Positions 44,492 to 52,372 of a stretch of 64,000 nucleotides of DNA are shown here, piece after piece; the first letter of the stretch is position 1, and each line of letters opens with the position of its first letter. The stretch lies in NCBI RefSeq assembly GCF_947499265.1, contig NZ_CANMNK010000012.1:30324-94323 (forward strand), given 5' to 3'. Source of the stretch: an uncultured Roseobacter sp. (lineage in GTDB: Bacteria > Pseudomonadota > Alphaproteobacteria > Rhodobacterales > Rhodobacteraceae). Below the pieces are notes generated by a model. The model had not been told where the DNA came from. It worked only from the letters and a program-made list of their open reading frames with translations, and did no database searches. Both the position numbers and the translations under genes were made by a program.

Positions 44492-46030
44492 TTAATAGAC
44501 GCAGACTGCAACAGCCGCGTTGTGGACACTTGAGGAGGCAGAGGTGAAGGTGACCGTCCGGGGGCTTTCGATCGCGGTCGACAGGTAGGTGCCAAGCATG
44601 AACCCCCCGTCGCCCCGGAAGGTGCTGTCGGCCGCCGTCAGCCGGGTCGCCCCGGTGAAGGTGCCCGAGAGGTTACCGCTTTCATTTGCCGCCGCGGCAA
44701 TGACCATGCCGGCATCGGGAACGCCAAGGCTGAGATCGAGGGTCTGATCGGTCTGCGCCTCATCGGAGGCGGTGGTGAATTCACCGAGATAGTTTTCGAT
44801 ATGGCAGATCTTGAGCTGGCAATTGTCGACATCGGCATTGTCCTCGAAGGCGAGCACGATGTCGGGCGTGGCGTTGGCGCCGCGCTGAAAGCGGAAGGCG
44901 GCGACCTCGACCCGGGTGCTGACCAGATCCCGGGATTTCTCCAGCAGCGTCGCGGGCACCCCGTCGACCGACATCCCGACGATCGGGGCCAGGGCTGGCG
45001 AGGTCCGGATCATCATGAAGGCATGCACATAGTCGTCCTGCGGCACCGCCGATAAATCAATCGCCGCCACGGTCAGCGTGCTCCCGCTGGCAAGCGTGGG
45101 CACGGTGACCGTGTCGATCAGGTTGAGCGACAGCGGCCCGGCCGAGACCGGGATGGGCACGGCAATGGTGGTTGTGGTGCTGATCATCGGCAGGTTGACC
45201 CCGTCATCTGCGGTGACATCCAGGGTGATGGTCTTGCCGTTCTGGGAGGGGGTCAGGATCACATCGAAGGGGTCGATCCCGGTGTGCGAGGCGATCTCGA
45301 TCCCATCGGCCTTCACCGAGGAGGTCAGCACGGTATCCTCGTTCTCGGTGGCCACCAGACCGGGGTAGATGGTCAGCACATCGCCGGCGACCAATTCGCT
45401 GGCGTCTGAGCGCGTGGCGGGCAGGACGATCTGCGAAGTGCCGGGGAAGATATAGGGGGCTGCGCCATCGGCAAAGGCGGTCACCGGCAGATCGGCATAG
45501 ACGCCATCATAAATCCCGGCCCCGGTGATCTCGAGTGCGATTGTGACGCCGATATAGCCCGGAGAGATGGTCACCCGCGCATAGCGCCCGGCGGTGATGG
45601 TGACCGAATATCCCGCAGTGGCGGACTGCACGACGGTATCGACCGTGTCAAAATCGGTGACCGTGCCGTTGCTGTCCGTCACGCGGATCACCAGCTCGAC
45701 AATATCATCCGCCTGCAGCGGGGTGTCCGCGGTATAGGCCCCCGGCGGGCTGATCCCGACGATCACCAGCGCCTCGACACGGGTGATGGTGCCGCCGGGG
45801 AAATCCGTCGCATAGTTGGCCGGATTCATGATGGTCGCGAAATTTGCGATGTCGCTGACGGATTGCCCGGCCACGAGCGGCGAGAGCGCCGGGGTCACCC
45901 CACCGCTGGCCACGGTGATGGTCGAGTTCACAATGGCATAATTGTTGAGAACCCGTGTGACCCCGTTGGGCCGCGTGAAGGTGACATTTGTGCCCTTCAG
46001 CGCAGCAGGTAATTTCAGGATAATACCCAT
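44492..46030 (-). CDS. Beta-rich fibre-like protein B of the spike operon
   Basis: I recognise no named family for this 512-residue protein. It has no signal peptide, is rich in Thr, Val, Ala and Asp, and looks entirely beta. The N-terminal region ITVASGGVTPAL with GQSVSDIANFATIMNPANY aligns with the upstream gene's ITVATGGLVPAV and GQSTADMVGYATMISAANF. An Ig-like repeat with LDVTADDGVN aligns with LQVTADDGVN there. The C-terminal 180 residues form a second shared sandwich-like domain. It is separated by 3 bp from the upstream gene. A structural fibre or spike subunit is inferred from composition and context. Confidence 0.72.
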   Translation of the reverse strand: MGIILKLPAALKGTNVTFTRPNGVTRVLNNYAIVNSTITVASGGVTPALSPLVAGQSVSDIANFATIMNPANYATDFPGGTITRVEALVIVGISPPGAYTADTPLQADDIVELVIRVTDSNGTVTDFDTVDTVVQSATAGYSVTITAGRYARVTISPGYIGVTIALEITGAGIYDGVYADLPVTAFADGAAPYIFPGTSQIVLPATRSDASELVAGDVLTIYPGLVATENEDTVLTSSVKADGIEIASHTGIDPFDVILTPSQNGKTITLDVTADDGVNLPMISTTTTIAVPIPVSAGPLSLNLIDTVTVPTLASGSTLTVAAIDLSAVPQDDYVHAFMMIRTSPALAPIVGMSVDGVPATLLEKSRDLVSTRVEVAAFRFQRGANATPDIVLAFEDNADVDNCQLKICHIENYLGEFTTASDEAQTDQTLDLSLGVPDAGMVIAAAANESGNLSGTFTGATRLTAADSTFRGDGGFMLGTYLSTAIESPRTVTFTSASSSVHNAAVAVCVY

Positions 46031-46033
46031 TTT

Positions 46034-47470
46034 TTATGCTCCGCTGAGGTTGAGGGCTGCCAGAACGCTGTCGCTGCTTGTGGTGGCGACATAGGCCACC
46101 GTGTAATTGGCATCCGTTGCCGTGACCGCTTGGGAGCCTGCCTCGAAGCGGTCGCCGCCCCGATTGGTATTGCCGCTCACACCCGTCCAGGAGGCCGGGG
46201 CCCCGTCCTTATCCGTGGCCACGGCCAGGATGACGTCACCTGCGGCGGTGCTGATGGTGCTGCTCACGGTGTCGCTGTCGGTGTCGTTCACGGCGGCATG
46301 GTCTGTCACCGTGGTGGCCCCGGGCACGCGGTAGACCGCGAGCATACTGCGGGCGGGGGCAACATTGCTTTCCAGTGCAATGGTCATGGTGGGGGAGGCC
46401 GGGGCCGTCAGTTCACACCAGCAGGCACAGACATTGGTGCTTGTGGCCGCGTCATTGGCGGTTTCATCGCGTGGTGCGACCAGCGGCCCGCCATTCAGGC
46501 GCACGCCGTTGATCTGTCGGGCATTGTTGGTGTGCTGGGCCAGGCAGCCAATGTAGAGCGTGTCGCCGGGCTGAATGCCGGAACCGCTGAAATCAAAAGT
46601 ATTGGAGGCATCGCCGCTGCCGTTATAGGCGCTGCCCAGAAAGTCATGAGACAGTCCGGACGCCGGAATTTGGGTGGCGCCGGAGGTGGTCGTGACGGTC
46701 GGGTTTACCCCGTCATCCGCCGTGACCTGCAGCGTGAGAGCCGTGCCGATGTCTGCTGCAGTAATTGCATGTGTCGGGCCGGTTGCCCCGGCAATGGCAA
46801 CCCCGTCGCGCATGAACTGATGGGTCAGGGTCAGCGCGCCGGTGTCAGAGACCCAGAGCCCCTCGTTTGCGCGCAGCACATCCGCTTCTTCCAGATCCGC
46901 CGCCAGCCCGTCGAAATTGATCTTCTGGGTGCCGGTGATCGGGTTCGTTGCCCGCAGGTAGCCTGCAGTAAACGTGTAATCATCGTTGTAATGGATGTTA
47001 TCCCCGGTGAACCCCGACAGGGTGAAGGTGATGTTGACGGCATCGTCGACCAGATCGTTGATGTCCAGCCCCAGCTCATTGGTCGCCGTCGTCACATCGC
47101 GGTAGAGATACTCAACCGTTGTGAGGCCGCTGCTGAAGGTCTGGCTATTGCCGTCGCTGTCGGTGACCAGCAGGGAAAACCCGGCTGTTTCACCTTCCGC
47201 CAGCGGGGCATCTGCTGCGGTGGCGCTGCCCAGAAAGGTGACATCCACACTGGCGATAGGGCCGATGTTGGAGGAGAAGTTCGCCGCGGAGATCATCGTG
47301 GCATAGCCCACCATGTCTGCTGTGGACTGACCTTCATAAAGCCGCGATACGGCCGGCACGAGCCCTCCGGTCGCAACGGTGATGGCAGGAGTAGGGCGCG
47401 GCGGCCCTGCGCTGATCATGCCGCCTGCCTGCGAAGCCCCTTGGCCGAGGGCGATGCCAACCCCGATCAT
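46034..47470 (-). CDS. Beta-rich fibre-like protein A of the spike operon
   Basis: A 478-residue protein opening MIGVGIALGQ, without a signal peptide. It is built of beta domains: an N-terminal repeat, an Ig-like unit ending LQVTADDGVN, and a C-terminal domain with CACWCELTAP, where the clustered cysteines are notable. It is paralogous to the downstream gene over its full length. Its start overlaps the stop of the spike base gene (ATGA at 47470). In Rhodobacter GTA clusters the spike base gene is also followed directly by a spike/fibre gene; that position is the basis for the role suggested here. Confidence 0.72.
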   Translation of the reverse strand: MIGVGIALGQGASQAGGMISAGPPRPTPAITVATGGLVPAVSRLYEGQSTADMVGYATMISAANFSSNIGPIASVDVTFLGSATAADAPLAEGETAGFSLLVTDSDGNSQTFSSGLTTVEYLYRDVTTATNELGLDINDLVDDAVNITFTLSGFTGDNIHYNDDYTFTAGYLRATNPITGTQKINFDGLAADLEEADVLRANEGLWVSDTGALTLTHQFMRDGVAIAGATGPTHAITAADIGTALTLQVTADDGVNPTVTTTSGATQIPASGLSHDFLGSAYNGSGDASNTFDFSGSGIQPGDTLYIGCLAQHTNNARQINGVRLNGGPLVAPRDETANDAATSTNVCACWCELTAPASPTMTIALESNVAPARSMLAVYRVPGATTVTDHAAVNDTDSDTVSSTISTAAGDVILAVATDKDGAPASWTGVSGNTNRGGDRFEAGSQAVTATDANYTVAYVATTSSDSVLAALNLSGA

Positions 47471-47730
47471 CAGTACATCGCCACGATGCCAGTGGCGTCA
47501 GTGCCGGTCGCATGGATGCGCTTGGCCCGCACCGGAAAGGCGATGCCCGCCGCGATATAGAGCGTCTGGGTGTCATCATTGGTGGTGGTGACCCGCACGT
47601 TCCCTGCGGTGGCGACATTGAGGCTCCGGCTGGCAAAGGCCAGATCGGTATTGTCATCGGGTATGACGGCGTCCAGGCAAGCTGGCGGACTGTTGAGACC
47701 TTCTGAGAAACTGGAGAATTTATCAGCCAT
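47470..47730 (-). CDS. GTA/phage-type spike base protein (RCAP_Rcc01079-like)
   Basis: An 86-residue protein from the ATG at 47730, which has AAAGGA eight bases upstream. The frame continues to 47865 but without coding character. The sequence runs DKFSSFSEGLNSPPA, DDNTDLAFASRSLNV, then FPVRAKRIHATGTDATGIVA. That pattern closely matches the spike base protein of the Rhodobacter capsulatus gene transfer agent, in which head spikes mediate binding to recipient capsule. No terminase, portal, capsid or tail genes are near, so this is an isolated spike module rather than a prophage or GTA cluster. The homology is recalled and was not searched. Confidence 0.8.
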   Translation of the reverse strand: MADKFSSFSEGLNSPPACLDAVIPDDNTDLAFASRSLNVATAGNVRVTTTNDDTQTLYIAAGIAFPVRAKRIHATGTDATGIVAMY

Positions 47731-47914
47731 GGGAGATGTCCTTTCTGGTGTCCGGTTGCATGTGCGCCGCCCGGAGTATCGGTGGTGAACTTGATCTGAT
47801 TGGGGAAACGGGGAGGGTGCTTTCTGCATGAGGCATGCCGCCAGCGCCGTGGTGGCGCCGGGCATCAGCGGATGAAACCGCTTCTGTTGCTGTCAGAAAA
47901 TCACCGTTCTGCAT
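47723..47914 (-). CDS. Possible small protein upstream of the spike base gene
   Basis: A 63-codon frame starting MQNGDFLTATEAV. GGAAGG is placed well for translation of its ATG at 47914. Its stop overlaps the first codons of the spike base gene by 8 bp, suggesting coupling. The composition (His, Pro, Arg and Ser) is not clearly protein-like, and I recognise no family. It could be a leader peptide or a chance frame. Confidence 0.25.
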   Translation of the reverse strand: MQNGDFLTATEAVSSADARRHHGAGGMPHAESTLPVSPIRSSSPPILRAAHMQPDTRKDISHG

Positions 47915-48145
47915 GGGTGCCCCCTTCCGGAGAGGGCAAAGTGTTATAAATTCGTTACCATTGCTGATATGCACCGCGCGGTACCATTGCTGCGCTGCCG
48001 CTTATTGCGTATTTTGCAGGCGAAGGACGATGATCGGCGGATTTTTTACCGTCTGTGGCCAGATCCCCGATTTGGACACATTTTTTTGTAGATTACCGGG
48101 TAGGGTAATGGTTTAGCGGCCTGACCCGGATGAGGTGAAAGAGTA
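47731..48145. promoter_or_regulatory. Divergent region between the spike operon and the WecG-like gene
   Basis: A 415-bp region. It contains an 11-bp direct repeat TACCATTGCTG at 47956-47966 and 47982-47992 (26 bp apart) and the inverted repeat ATTACC-N6-GGTAAT at 48092-48109, 36 bp before the WecG-like gene. Both look like protein-binding sites. A possible small gene (47723-47914) overlaps its left end. No TTAA-N7-TTAA site is present. Confidence 0.45.
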
Positions 48146-48925
48146 ATGATGCGTTGGTCCGATATGTGCCAGGAGGATGCCGTGGTGGTGAACGTCGAGG
48201 CGCGCGACGTCCTTTTGACCGATCTGGAAGCGCGGTTGCGGGCGGCGCAGGGCTTCAGCGTGGCCACGCTCAACCTCGATCATGTCACCAAGCTGCGCAG
48301 CCTGCCCAGCTTTCGCAAAGCCTATCAGCGTCAGACCCATGTGACCGCGGACGGCAATCCGATTGTCTGGTTTTCGCGGATCGCAGGCCAGCAGGTGTCG
48401 CTGGTGCCCGGCTCCGAACTGGTCGATCCGCTGGCCGGGATTGCGGCGCGCTGCGCGGTGCCCATTGCCCTTTTGGGATCGACCGAAAGCTCGCTGGAAG
48501 CCGCGGCACAGTCTCTGCGCAGGCGCTATCCGGACCTGCAGGTGGCCGCCCGGATCGCCCCGCAAATGGGGTTCGATCCGACAGGCCCTGAGGCCGAAGA
48601 ACATATCGAAGCGCTTGCCGCCTCCGGGGCGGGCTTGTGTTTTCTGGCGCTGGGGGCGCCAAAACAGGAGATCTTTGCCGCCCATGCCGCGCAGCAGTTG
48701 CCGCAGATGGGGTTTGTCTCCATCGGGGCGGGGCTCGATTTCATTTCCGGCCAGCAGGTCCGCGCGCCCCGGCTGGTGCGGGCGCTGGCGGCAGAATGGC
48801 TCTGGCGTCTGGCCTCGAACCCGCGGCGTCTGGCGCGCCGTTACGGCGCCTGCATCGCCATCCTGCCCCGCCTGTTACACCGGTCCCTCAGAATCCGGCT
48901 CAAGGGAGGTCAGAAACCTGTCTGA
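48146..48925 (+). CDS. WecG/TagA/CpsF-family glycosyltransferase (GT26)
   Basis: A 259-residue enzyme of the WecG/TagA fold. The diagnostic segments are all present: LNLDHV near 43, TADGNPIVW near 68-76, FLALGAPKQEIF near 166-177, and GAGLDFISGQQVRAPR with EWLWRLASNPRRLARRY near the C terminus. The family transfers N-acetylmannosamine(uronate), glucose or related sugars to lipid-linked intermediates. It starts a plus-strand run that includes the polymerase, two GT2 genes and a sulfotransferase. The ATG at 48146 follows GAGGTGAAAGAG. Confidence 0.9.
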   Translation: MMRWSDMCQEDAVVVNVEARDVLLTDLEARLRAAQGFSVATLNLDHVTKLRSLPSFRKAYQRQTHVTADGNPIVWFSRIAGQQVSLVPGSELVDPLAGIAARCAVPIALLGSTESSLEAAAQSLRRRYPDLQVAARIAPQMGFDPTGPEAEEHIEALAASGAGLCFLALGAPKQEIFAAHAAQQLPQMGFVSIGAGLDFISGQQVRAPRLVRALAAEWLWRLASNPRRLARRYGACIAILPRLLHRSLRIRLKGGQKPV

Positions 48926-49002
48926 TGATGTGCAATATCTGTCATAAAACGCCACCCGGCCCCTGTGCCCGCCTGACGGCGCGCCAGCTTTTGCAGGTCT
49001 GA
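48925..49002 (+). CDS. Possible 25-residue cysteine-containing microprotein
   Basis: The frame starts inside the WecG-like stop (TGATG at 48923-48927) and ends four bases before the polymerase start, so it fills the gap exactly. It has a CNICHKTPPGPC cysteine cluster and a basic C-terminal helix. GGGAGGT at 48903-48909 could serve it, although the spacing is long. It may be a coupling peptide that delivers ribosomes to the polymerase gene, or chance. Confidence 0.3.
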   Translation: MMCNICHKTPPGPCARLTARQLLQV

Positions 49003-49006
49003 CGCG

Positions 49007-50551
49007 ATGTTGCCCCCCCATCTGGTGATCTACTGCTGGCCGATTGTCGCCCTGATCCTGTTCAAACGGCTGAGCCTGCCTTTGGCCATCTGCTGGTCGA
49101 TCATTGCGGGCTATCTGCTGCTGCCCTTCGGCCCGCGGCTGGACCTGCCGCTGCTGCCGCAGTTCGACAAACATTCCATACCCGTCCTTGCGGTGACGCT
49201 CTTTGTGCTGCTGCGGGTGTCGCGCGACGCTGTCTCCGGCACCCGGGGGCAACAGGTGGCCGCCTCGCCGGTGCTGACCGGCTGGCTGCCGCGCCATCCC
49301 GCGGGACGGTTGCTGTTTTTCTGCCTGGCCCTGAGCACGGTGATGACCGTGGTGACAAATGGCGACAGGCTGGTTTATGGCTCGCTCGCGATCCCCGGGC
49401 TGCGCACCTACGATATTTTTTCCAACCTGATGACGCTGGTCATCACCTTGCTGCCTTTGCTCGTGGCCCGCAAATGCCTGGCTACGGATGACGCCCACAA
49501 GGACCTGCTGATGGTGCTGGCCCTCGCCGGGTTCGCCTATGCCTTCCTGGTGCTTTACGAGGTGCGGATGTCGCCGCAGCTGAACAATATCGTCTACGGG
49601 TACTACCCTGCCTCCTGGCGCCAGAACATTCGCGGTGACGGGTTCCGGCCGCTGGTCTTTATCCGGCACGGGCTCTGGTTGAGCATCTTCATGGCCTGCG
49701 CGCTGATGGCGGCCATTGCCTATATGCGGGTCTCCGCGCCAGAGAAGAAACCCAGGCTCTGGGCCATGATCATCTGGATCGCCCTGGCCCTGCTTTTGTC
49801 AAAGAGCATGACCTCCCTGATCATCGTCACTTTTCTGGCGCCGGTGATTTTGATTTTCACGGCGCGGATGCAGGTGCTGGTGGCGGCCATCATTGCCATC
49901 ACCGTGCTGCTTTATCCGATGCTGCGCGGCAGTGGGCTGGTCCCCACCGATCAGGTGGTTCAGGTGATCGAGAAGATCAATCCGCAGCGGGCGAATTCGC
50001 TGCAATTCCGTTTCAACAACGAGGATATCCTGCTGGAGAAGGCCAATGACCGGCCGCTCTTTGGCTGGGGCGGCTGGGGCCGCTTCCGGGTCTACGATTC
50101 CCGCGGCCGGGACGTCAGCACCACCGATGGCCGCTGGACCATCAGCATCGGCGGGGAGGGGTGGTTTGGATACCTCAGTCGCTTTGGCCTGCTGACCATC
50201 CCCATCGTGCTGATGATGTTGCGACGACAAAAATACGAGATCTCCCGGGCCACCTCGGCGCTCTGTCTGATTTTGGCGGGCAATCTGGTCGATCTCATTC
50301 CGAATGCGGGGCTGACAAATATCACCTGGCTGATTGCCGGCGCGCTGCTGGGGCGGCTGGAACAGGAGGCGGTGCTGCATTCGCGCACAACGTCACAACC
50401 TGTCGCACAGGTCTTTGAACGGATCCGGCAATACAGCAGGCCCCGCCCGGAGAAACACCGGCCCCCCCCGAATGTGACACCGCTGAGGGGAAAATCGGGA
50501 TACGCCCGCGGGTCCTCGAACCGCCGCACGTCCAGAGGCTCGGAAAGCTGA
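49007..50551 (+). CDS. O-antigen polymerase/ligase-like membrane protein (Wzy type)
   Basis: A 514-residue protein with about eleven hydrophobic helices and a large periplasmic loop (about 290-380). NRPLFGWGGWGR-like sequence (NDRPLFGWGGWGRF) and RFNNEDILLEKA match the conserved loop of O-antigen ligase and Wzy-family proteins. It probably polymerises undecaprenyl-linked repeat units after flipping. The C-terminal 65 residues are basic, Pro- and Arg-rich and cytosolic. It directly precedes the GT2 at 50553, with one base between. Confidence 0.83.
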   Translation: MLPPHLVIYCWPIVALILFKRLSLPLAICWSIIAGYLLLPFGPRLDLPLLPQFDKHSIPVLAVTLFVLLRVSRDAVSGTRGQQVAASPVLTGWLPRHPAGRLLFFCLALSTVMTVVTNGDRLVYGSLAIPGLRTYDIFSNLMTLVITLLPLLVARKCLATDDAHKDLLMVLALAGFAYAFLVLYEVRMSPQLNNIVYGYYPASWRQNIRGDGFRPLVFIRHGLWLSIFMACALMAAIAYMRVSAPEKKPRLWAMIIWIALALLLSKSMTSLIIVTFLAPVILIFTARMQVLVAAIIAITVLLYPMLRGSGLVPTDQVVQVIEKINPQRANSLQFRFNNEDILLEKANDRPLFGWGGWGRFRVYDSRGRDVSTTDGRWTISIGGEGWFGYLSRFGLLTIPIVLMMLRRQKYEISRATSALCLILAGNLVDLIPNAGLTNITWLIAGALLGRLEQEAVLHSRTTSQPVAQVFERIRQYSRPRPEKHRPPPNVTPLRGKSGYARGSSNRRTSRGSES

Positions 50552-50552
50552 C

Positions 50553-51518
50553 ATGCCCTACGACATCGTTGTGTCTATCATCAACTTCCGCACCGCGGAT
50601 CTGACCCTGCAATGCGTGGCCTCGGTGCTGGCGGATATGGGGGATATCAACGGCCATGTGGTTGTTGTCGACAACCTCTCGGGCGATGGCTCTGCCGAGA
50701 TGATTGCCGACTGGATCGCGGCGCAGCCCGACGGCACGCCCGTCAGCCTGGTTCTATCCGAGACAAACTCCGGCTTTTCAGGTGGCCACAATCAGGGCAT
50801 CGCCGCCGCCGAGGCGGATTTCTATCTGGTGCTCAATTCCGATGCGGTTTTGCGGCCCGGCTTTCTGGGCAATATCCTGACGGCGGCGAAGGCAGATCCC
50901 CAGGCGGGGTTCTTCGCGCCACGTATCGAATATGACGACGGCGGGGTGCAGGACAGCTGCTTTCGCTTTCCGGGTCCTTTGAGCGAATTCATCCGCAGTG
51001 CCCGCACCGGTTTCGTCACCCGGATATTCAAGACCCATGAGGTCTCGCTTGGGCCCGATCCTGATCCGGCGCAGATCGAATGGGCCAGCTTTGCCTGCAT
51101 CCTGCTGCGCGGCGAGATGGTGCGCGCGCTTGGTCCCATGGATGAGGGGTATTTCCTCTATTACGAAGACGTCGAATATTGCCTGCGCGCGCATCGGGCG
51201 GGCTGGCGCGTGGCGCATGTGCCGCAAGCGGTTGCGGTGCATTTCCGCGGCGGCTCCGGCCCGGTCAAGACGCTGGCCAAGGAACGTGCGCGCCTGCCGC
51301 GCTATTTCTACAGCTCGCGCACGCGGTTTCTCTATCAGGCGCATGGGCGCAGTGGCCTGATCGCGGCCAATCTGCTGTGGTATGCAGGCCGCAGCATCAA
51401 GCACCTGACCCGGCTGGTGGGCAAGCGCGTGGCGCCGATGGCCGCCTCTGAGGGGCGCGATATCTGGATCAACGCCGGCAACCCGCTGGGCCCGCGCTAC
51501 GCCCCATGGGAGATGTGA
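50553..51518 (+). CDS. Glycosyltransferase family 2 (rhamnosyltransferase-like)
   Basis: A 321-residue GT-A enzyme. IVVSIINFRTADLTLQCV and VVVVDNLSGDGS open the domain, TNSGFSGGHNQGI is typical of the WbbL/rhamnosyltransferase branch, and LVLNSDAVLRPGF holds the DxD-equivalent NSD. YYEDVEYCLRAHRAGWRVAH is the ED..R signature near 207-226. It probably adds a deoxyhexose such as rhamnose; the donor was not proven. Its stop overlaps the ATG of the following sulfotransferase gene. Confidence 0.88.
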   Translation: MPYDIVVSIINFRTADLTLQCVASVLADMGDINGHVVVVDNLSGDGSAEMIADWIAAQPDGTPVSLVLSETNSGFSGGHNQGIAAAEADFYLVLNSDAVLRPGFLGNILTAAKADPQAGFFAPRIEYDDGGVQDSCFRFPGPLSEFIRSARTGFVTRIFKTHEVSLGPDPDPAQIEWASFACILLRGEMVRALGPMDEGYFLYYEDVEYCLRAHRAGWRVAHVPQAVAVHFRGGSGPVKTLAKERARLPRYFYSSRTRFLYQAHGRSGLIAANLLWYAGRSIKHLTRLVGKRVAPMAASEGRDIWINAGNPLGPRYAPWEM

Positions 51519-52372
51519 TGACAGCGGGGCAGGGGCCGGATTTTCTGATCATCGGGGCGATGAAATCAGGGACCACGACGCTGCAGGCGCAGTTGGCCGC
51601 TCAGGCGGGCATCTTCATGACCACGCCGAAGGAGCCCAATTATTTCTCCGATGACGATGTCTTTGCCAAAGGCACTGGCTGGTATCAGACGCTCTTTGAC
51701 GCTGCCGCCCCGGGGGATATCAAGGGCGAGGCCAGCACCCATTACACCAAGCTGCCCACCTATCCGCAGACCGTGACGCGGCTGGCTGACATGGTGTCTG
51801 CGCCCAAGCTGATCTATGTGATCCGCGATCCGGTGGCGCGCGCGGTCTCGCACTATATCCACGAATGGAGCGAGGGGCGGATGGGCGACGATCCGGTTGC
51901 CGCCTTTGCCGACCACCCCGAACTTGTGGCCTATAGCCAGTATCCGATGCAGCTGGCGCCTTTCATCGCGCGCTTTGGGCTCGACGCGATCCTGCTGACC
52001 AGTCTCGAAGAGCTGACACGCGATCCGGATGGTGTTTTGTCCCGCATAGGGCCACATATCGGCAGCACCACCCCGCTCATTTGGGACCATGGGTTGGGCG
52101 CGCAGAATGTCTCATCCGAGCGGTTTCGACGTCTGCCGCTGCACCGCCTGCTGGTGGCCAACCCGGTGGCGCGGGCGTTGCGGCGCAACCTGGTACCAGC
52201 GGGCCTGCGGGCAAAGATCCGCAAGGCCCGCACCCACGGCGACCGTCCTGAACTGCCGCAAAGCCTGCGCCGGGAGTTGGAACAGCGGTTTGCCCCGGAT
52301 CGCGCTGCCTTGGCGGCGTTGTTTCCGGATCATCCCGCGCTGTCGCTGGCCTACGGGTTCGTGCCGCAATGA
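51518..52372 (+). CDS. Sulfotransferase
   Basis: A 284-residue sulfotransferase, from the ATG at 51518 that overlaps the preceding stop (TGATG); an ATG four codons upstream is in frame. FLIIGAMKSGTTTLQAQL (about 9-26) is the 5'-PAPS loop and LIYVIRDPVARAVSHYI is the 3'-phosphate motif. TTPKEPNYFSDDDVF matches the KEP loop of N-/O-sulfotransferases, as in the enzyme at 35664. It sits between two GT2 genes with overlaps on both sides, suggesting that its substrate is the sugar they add. Confidence 0.9.
   Translation: MTAGQGPDFLIIGAMKSGTTTLQAQLAAQAGIFMTTPKEPNYFSDDDVFAKGTGWYQTLFDAAAPGDIKGEASTHYTKLPTYPQTVTRLADMVSAPKLIYVIRDPVARAVSHYIHEWSEGRMGDDPVAAFADHPELVAYSQYPMQLAPFIARFGLDAILLTSLEELTRDPDGVLSRIGPHIGSTTPLIWDHGLGAQNVSSERFRRLPLHRLLVANPVARALRRNLVPAGLRAKIRKARTHGDRPELPQSLRRELEQRFAPDRAALAALFPDHPALSLAYGFVPQ

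Noticed and set aside
41615..47730. A complete prophage or GTA cluster
   Set aside because: Only spike-like genes are present; no terminase, portal, capsid, tail, integrase or lysis genes are seen on either side.
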